NCBI GenBank assembly: GCA_030272155.1
Contig: CP126191.1
Coordinates: 6,904,501-6,968,500, forward strand
Direction: 5' to 3'
DNA: 64,000 nucleotides
Source: Tetradesmus obliquus
Lineage: Eukaryota; Chlorophyta; Chlorophyceae; Sphaeropleales; Scenedesmaceae
Shown: piece by piece, positions 58,747-64,000 of the stretch
How positions within the stretch are numbered: the stretch's first letter is position 1
Layout of the letters: each line of letters opens with the position of its first letter
Position numbers and translations under genes: made by a program
The notes under the pieces: generated by a model
Seen by the model: only the letters and a program-made list of their open reading frames with translations
What the model was told of the DNA's origin: nothing
Database searches by the model: none

Positions 58747-61700
58747 CCAGAGCCTGAAGGACGGCATTGTGGTCATGGCCATGGGTGCTGAGGCGCTGCC
58801 CTTCCTGACCACTCTGGGCAGCCTGCCCGCCTCGCTGGCCTTCTTCGGCTTCTACAGGACAGTGCTGGTGGGTGCGCTGCTGCTGCTGCTGCTGCTGCTG
58901 TAGTTGGCAGGCAGCCAATATGTTGCATTCTGGCAGGAACTGCTGCGTGCTCACACATGTCAGCGGCTAGTGCATGCACAGAGCTGACGCAGTCCTCAGC
59001 TGCTGACATCCCTGCTGATGCTTTGCCATTGTGCATTCGTCCTGCCACCTGCAGCTAACCACCCAACTCAGTCGCACCACGCTAGGCCAGCTCACGTGTC
59101 TGTTGTCAACTCCACCATCACGGTGCTCTGCTAACCGTATCTATCACGCGCCAGTGCCCCACCAGTAAATACCCGCTGCTCACGCCCCTCCTGCAGGTGC
59201 CACGCGTGCCCCCGCAGCACCTGTTCTACGCCACTGCCGCGCCCTTCCTGGCCTTCTACACCCTCTTCGCTGTGCTGCTGTACCCCCTGGCGCCGCACCT
59301 GCACCACCCAGCCTGGCTGGCAGGCCTTCCACAGCTGCTGCCGCAGGGCCTGCGGGCGCTGGCTGCAGTGCTGCAGCAGCCGCTGTACTCGCTGTTCTAC
59401 GTAGTGGCTGACCTGTACGGGCCTGTCATGATCTCGCTGGCCTTCTGGTGAGGCGGCAAGCAGCTGGGAGTGGTCGCAGCTGATGCCCTCTGCCAGCAGC
59501 TGGGACTGTGATGGTGTCAGGTGCAAAGAAGCAGCGCTTGCAGCAGCAGCAGGAGGGCGCTGCATGCCAGTCAGCAGCATCAGGACGAGGATAGCACTAG
59601 TCACCATTCAAACACTGAGGAGACACAAGCTTCACCTCGCTCCTGCCGCTGCTGGCCGCAGGACTGTGGCTGACGAGGTGTGCAGCATGGAGGAGGCGGG
59701 CCTGCTGTACCCCCGCCTGGGGCTGCTGGCCAACCTGGGGCTGGCTGGCAGCGGCGGCTTCATCGCTGCGGTGCACCGCGCTGTGGGGCCTGGCGGCATG
59801 GGCGCGGTGCTGCAGGTACTGACTAGTAGGGGTGGCCTGGGGACCTGTTGAGGGCGTGTGATGCCAGTAGGGTGGGCTGGGGCATAGTGAGGGGTGTGGG
59901 TCATGGCGTGGCGCTGAGGAGGCTGCTGCCATCCCCTGCCTACTGCTGTGCATGCTGCTGCTGCCTGGGGTGCCCTGAGGCCCTCACTGCATAGCGCCTT
60001 TGCCTGCCGCAGTTTGCAGATGTTGACTGCTGCTTGATCCTGCGGTACAGCAGGTGTGCGCACCAGCCGGCGACTCCTCTGCTGGACTGTGTAGACGAGG
60101 CACCCCAGACTGCTGCATGTTATGTTGCAGGCACAGCAGGCGCATGATGTCTGGTGTACGAATGTCGGTGTTTCCTGTTTTCCGCTGGCGCAGGTGCTGG
60201 TGCTGGCCATGCTGGTCACTGCGGGGCTGATGTTTGGCTGCAAGGCGCTGCTCAACAAGCACTACCTGGCCCTGGGCCCACAGCTGCACCACCAGCAACA
60301 GCAGCACCACCAGCAACACCACCAACCGCAGCAGCAGCTGCAGAAGCGCCAGCCCCAGCACCAGCAGCCCCTGCAGCAGCAAGGCTCCCAGCACCAGCAG
60401 CACAGTGCCAGCCTCTCCCGGCCTGGCTCTGTGCTGCCAGCTGCCACTGCCCAGCAGCAGCAGCAGCAGCAGCCAGGGCCCAGGGCCTCATGGGGCCAGG
60501 TGCTGGGTGTGCTGTGCAGCAACCCTACAGCAGCAGCGCTGGCCAGCAGTGTGGTTGGCTTCAGCGTGGCCTACAGGATGTGGGAGTACAGCTTCAAGGC
60601 ACAGGTAGGGGTTGGGGGTTGGGGTGAGGTGTGGGGTGGCAGGTGGTGGCACTGCTGCACAGGCATGTACTGGCTGGCTGCGTGTGGACTGGTATAGCCC
60701 AGGCCGTGCAGAGGAAATGAAGATAATGACACACTCAAACGACTCGTACATTGTAGCAATAGTGTGCCTGACTGTGCTGCCCCTGTAACAGTCGGATGCG
60801 CTGCAGTCACCGCCCTCTTGCATTGCCAGCCTGCCAGCCTGTAGTCTGTGATTTGCAGCGCTCTGCTGTTGCTGTGCACTGCTCTGTGGTTGCAGAACCC
60901 TGAGTAACACATGCCATGCTCGGTGCTTGCCTATAGCCAGCACACTCGCAGTGAAACACTGTTGGGTGTTAGATTAAAGAAAAAGTTGTTGGGGCACGTC
61001 CTTGTCGAATTCAGTCTGGCCGCCTTTGTGTGAAAAAGTGAAAAGTATCTGGATACACCCAACCCCTACACACGCGTCTGCGATTACGAGCTTGAACACC
61101 CCGTGCTTTCATGGAAGCTAATCTTTATGGTGGAGATTGAGGGAACAGCTCTTGTGTAGGATGGCCATGCCCCAGCTTGCGCTTACCGAGGTGCCCGCTT
61201 GCTTGCGGGACCCGCTATCCTTCAAGTTTCTCAATGATTTGATCGTTCTTGGTATCAATGTAGACCGTTTCGCAGCGAAACCTGTCTACATTGATACCAA
61301 GATCGATCAAATCATTGAGAAACTTGAAGTATAGCGGGTCCCGCAAGCAAGCGGGCACCTCGGTAAGCGCAAGCTGGGGCATGGCCATCCTACACAAGAG
61401 CTGTTCCCTCAATCTCCACCATAAAGATTAGCTTCCATGAAAGCACGGGGTGTTCAAGCTCGTAATCGCAGACGCGTGTGTAGGGGTTGGGTGTTTGTTC
61501 GAGTTTCTGCTGTTTTGAGTGGTGCTTGGTTACTGGCTCATGTGAGTGCGGATTGTTGCCACCGCTGTGCTGCATCTGCATGTCCCTGGTTGGTGTGGCT
61601 CTGTGCTTGTTTCGGGATTGTTTGTGTTGGCACGCTTTGTTTGCATTGCCTGTCGGTTGTTTGGTGCTAGTGTTGGCTTGTGATGGCTTGCTTGTGCCTC

Positions 61701-63734
61701 AGTCTTCTCTTTTGGGAGGGGGTGAAGGTGTAGGCTACACACAGCGCTGACTGATAGACTTCACTGAAGCTTTGTGGTGTGATCTACCACAGCCAGAGTA
61801 AGGATGGAAAGGTGTTGCAGCTTCTGTGTGTACGCCTGCTGTGATAAAAGAGTCAGCCTGAGGCACTGCGCTTCTAGGTTCAGCTGTTATAACAGTGTTA
61901 TGCTGAGTCAGCGTAACAGTTACAGCTACAGGTTATGAAATGCCGTGAGTTGGCAGGTGTGAAGAAGAGAAAGGAAGTATGTTGCAACGCTGTCAAGCGT
62001 GTGCAGACGATGTGGCCGTCGAATGTCACAAGGTAACAAATCCAGTGCTACAAGCCTGCCAGCCTGCTAGCCTGTTGTTTGTCCTTGCATGCCCTGCCTG
62101 CAGCAACAATGCAACAGCAGTGCTTGCTGCAGCACATGCACGCCATGGTGCTGACTTGCTGCTGCATCTCTGGTGTGTTGTGTTTCTGCAGCTGCAGCTG
62201 GCTGCAGCGGACAGCGCCGCCTACTGCTGCCGCCTGGCTGAGATCCAGTCTGCTGTAGGCCTGGCCACCATGGGCCTCATGCTGGGCTCACGCCTCATCT
62301 TCAAGGTGGGAGGTGCTCCAGCATTAAGTACACAAGCACTGTTGACAGAGAGTTTGCAAAGCTACATGTCAGCATTTCGATCACTGTGTTTGGCCCTGGG
62401 AGCTGTCTCTTCAGCGAAATGGTGCGCTTGGCATCAGCAGTGTCTGCATACATGTGGGCTGGAGCCTGCCAAGCAGTGTGCAATGATTGTTCCAGGATCG
62501 AGTGCCTGCAGGTGCAGCGTCCTTTACGCTTGTCGTACACGCGCTTAGTTGTGCCAAACCACACGCATATGTGATGTACACCACAAAGATATCTCTGCCA
62601 CTGCCGCCACTGATGTCAAGCCGTGTGTGCTGAAGCGATGTGCTGTGCTGCACTGTGCCGCGCTGCAGTACTTGGGCTGGGCTGGCGCTGCACTGATCAG
62701 CCCACTCTCGCTGCTGCTGCCAGGGGCAGCTTTCTTCAGCTGCAGCCTCTTGGCAAAGTCAGCAGCAGCAGCAAATACAGCAGCAGCGGCGGCAAGCAGC
62801 AGCAGCAGCAGCAGTGCTGGACTTCTCAGCTGGCTGGCAGCTGCAGCAACATCGGCTGGAGCACACTTGGTTGATCAGCTCAGGTCATCAGGGTTGGCTC
62901 TGCCTTTTGGGATCACCAGGACTGCTGCAGCTTGACAGTGAGGCTCTAGTTGTGATGGGGCTAAGGGCTGGCTTTGCCACTGCGCTGGCTGCGTGTGCGT
63001 GCCACAACAGCCTGTTCACGCCCTGCAAGCAGATGGTGTACAAGACGCTGCCGCAGCAGCAGCAGGCTGAGAGCAAGGCGGCAGTGGACCTGGTGGGAGG
63101 GCAGGTGAGGGGCTGGCGGGAGGGAGGAGGAGTGGAGAGGTATGGCTTTTCACGAGGGGGGCAGAGGGTCCCCTAGCGCATACTACATAGTGTCTAATAT
63201 GCAAGGATTGCAGCTGTGAGTCGTAACGTCCTTGTTGGTTCCCCGCAGCTGCAGGTGCAACTGCACGGCAGCATGCCCTGGCTGACACCTAAGTTGCATT
63301 CCAGCATGCAGCATTGCGTTGCGGCTCTGTGCTGTGAGTGATCATGCAAGCATGTGTGGCCAGGCTGCACAAGTAGACGCAGCGTAGGCAGCAAGTTGCC
63401 AGCAGACTGCTGGGGCAGTGAGGCGTCCATCCCTTGCACGCCCGTGCCTGACCTGCGGCATGCTGCTGTGTGCCCCGCCTGCTGCAGTTTGCCAAGTCCG
63501 CAGCAGGCTGGCTGCTGCAGGCGCTGCTGCTGGCCTATGGCAACATCGCAGCAGCGCTGCCGGCTTGCTTCATCATCTTCGTAGCGGCACTAGCTGCATG
63601 GCTAGCCGCCACGCTACACCTGGCACAGCAGATGCGCACGTTCTCCGCAGCGCCGCCGGCAGCAGCTACTGCAGCTGAAGGCCTTGCAGTGGAGCTTCTC
63701 GGAGCAGTGGCAACAGGGCAGGCAGCGCTGGCAG

Positions 63735-63766
<32 letters not shown>

Positions 63767-63832
63767 GTTGATGGGTGGTGGCTGCCGCTGCCTCGAGAGC
63801 TTGCTGCTGCCGCAGCTGCTGCGGTGCGCTGA
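57840..63832 (+). CDS. NTT: plastid-type ATP/ADP translocase (NTT/TlcA family)
   Basis: This nucleotide transporter exchanges cytosolic ATP for stromal ADP across the plastid inner envelope. Exons: 57840-58436, 58751-58867, 59197-59447, 59662-59815, 60194-60604, 62192-62305, 62669-62757, 62939-63104 and 63488-63832, giving 747 residues. The 62757/62939 junction is one option; reading on from 62757 would add an Ala/Ser-rich insert. The first 170 residues are a long transit and linker region. Family blocks: FGKSWRKAVLLSVLFFASTF, then LKDGIVVMAMGAEALPFLTT (the conserved Lys-Asp), FYVVADLYGPVMISLAFW, YPRLGLLANLGLAGSGGF, SVAYRMWEYSFKAQ (conserved Glu and Lys), CHNSLFTPCKQMVYKTLP and the C-terminal span LPACFIIFVAALAAWLAATL. 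An unusual His/Gln-rich loop of about 70 residues (around 60285-60475) lies between central spans. The intron 60605-62191 is by far the longest and contains a large foldback. Confidence 0.9.
61055..61494. repeat. near-perfect 219-base foldback (inverted repeat) in a translocase intron
   Basis: Left arm 61055-61273 and right arm 61275-61494 are reverse complements around a single-base centre at 61274. I count three differences: 61219, 61246, and a substitution plus one-base indel beside the centre (ccg against cagg). Pairing ends sharply outside acaccc...gggtgt. No target-site duplication is visible. Each arm read in one direction contains protein-like frames (for example PYTRVCDYELEHPVLSWKLI), so the arm may derive from a coding sequence. 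Transcribed within the pre-mRNA it would form a long double-stranded hairpin. Confidence 0.95.
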
Positions 63833-64000
63833 CCTGCAGCGCCTGCCCCAGCACCAGCTGCACCTACCAGCATGCGCACAGGCGGCGATGCGCCTGGTAG
63901 TGTCACTTCTGACATTTTGTGTGTGATGGTAGGTGGCCGGGCTGTTGTAGGGGGTGTGGCACTGCCCACATCGCCCCACTTGCTGCATGATGCTGCGTAC
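63833..64000. other. 3' flank of translocase gene, window end
   Basis: The last 168 bases follow the translocase stop. No polyadenylation signal or new gene is visible before the window ends. Confidence 0.6.

Noticed and set aside
61137-61412. Two overlapping opposite-strand open frames (61137-61334 plus, 61215-61412 minus) with nearly the same protein
   Set aside because: They are mirror images created by the palindrome and cross its centre, so they are not independent genes.

Overview
The window looks like nuclear DNA of a green alga, most probably a core chlorophyte (Chlorophyceae, Sphaeropleales- or Chlamydomonas-like). It is GC-rich and full of CAG/CTG trinucleotide runs. Genes are split by many GT-AG introns, mostly about 150-350 bases long with CTGCAG|G-type acceptors, and TGTAA polyadenylation-like signals follow several stop codons. 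The gene set fits a photosynthetic eukaryote: plastid-type ATP/ADP translocase, a thylakoid-targeted protein, peroxisomal-type 2-hydroxy-acid oxidase, plant-type ankyrin-Raf-like kinase, long-chain alcohol oxidase and YSL/OPT transporter. I found no rRNA, convincing tRNA, CRISPR array, prophage or intact transposon.

Layout, left to right. 281-1988 (+): 3' part of a TrmH/SpoU methyltransferase. 4552-5511 (-): intronless secreted Tyr/Gly-rich protein. 9573-14537 (-): 13-exon ankyrin-repeat kinase. 15939-16692 (-): two-exon small membrane protein. 19238-24067 (-): 11-exon FAD long-chain alcohol oxidase. 24396-26618 (-): probable Fuzzy-like longin protein. 27618-27818 (-) and 29052-29240 (+): divergent pair of Cys-rich secreted peptides, the second with lesions. 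31809-35557 (-): YSL/OPT transporter. 37085-39387 (-): FMN 2-hydroxy-acid oxidase. 39766-42485 (+): Sec61 alpha. 45413-46248 (+): unidentified multi-span membrane protein with a frame problem. 47974-53482 (+): DDX11/CHL1-type Fe-S DNA helicase. 53974-56229 (+): putative thylakoid membrane protein of unknown function. 57840-63832 (+): plastid-type ATP/ADP translocase.

Exon models were built by hand from splice consensus, phase and protein-family conservation. For the kinase, alcohol oxidase, transporter, oxidase, Sec61 alpha, helicase and thylakoid protein, every junction keeps phase and the summed length is a whole number of codons. The Fuzzy-like gene, the 45413-46248 gene and one junction of the ATP/ADP translocase stay unresolved. 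The genes are not an operon. They are independent housekeeping and metabolic loci typical of a eukaryotic chromosome.

The strongest non-gene signals are three. A nearly perfect 219-base foldback lies in an intron of the ATP/ADP translocase gene (61055-61494). A long 3'-flanking sequence is shared by Sec61 alpha and its unrelated downstream neighbour. The Cys-rich peptide pair includes one copy with an in-frame TAG exactly where its sister has a Glu codon.
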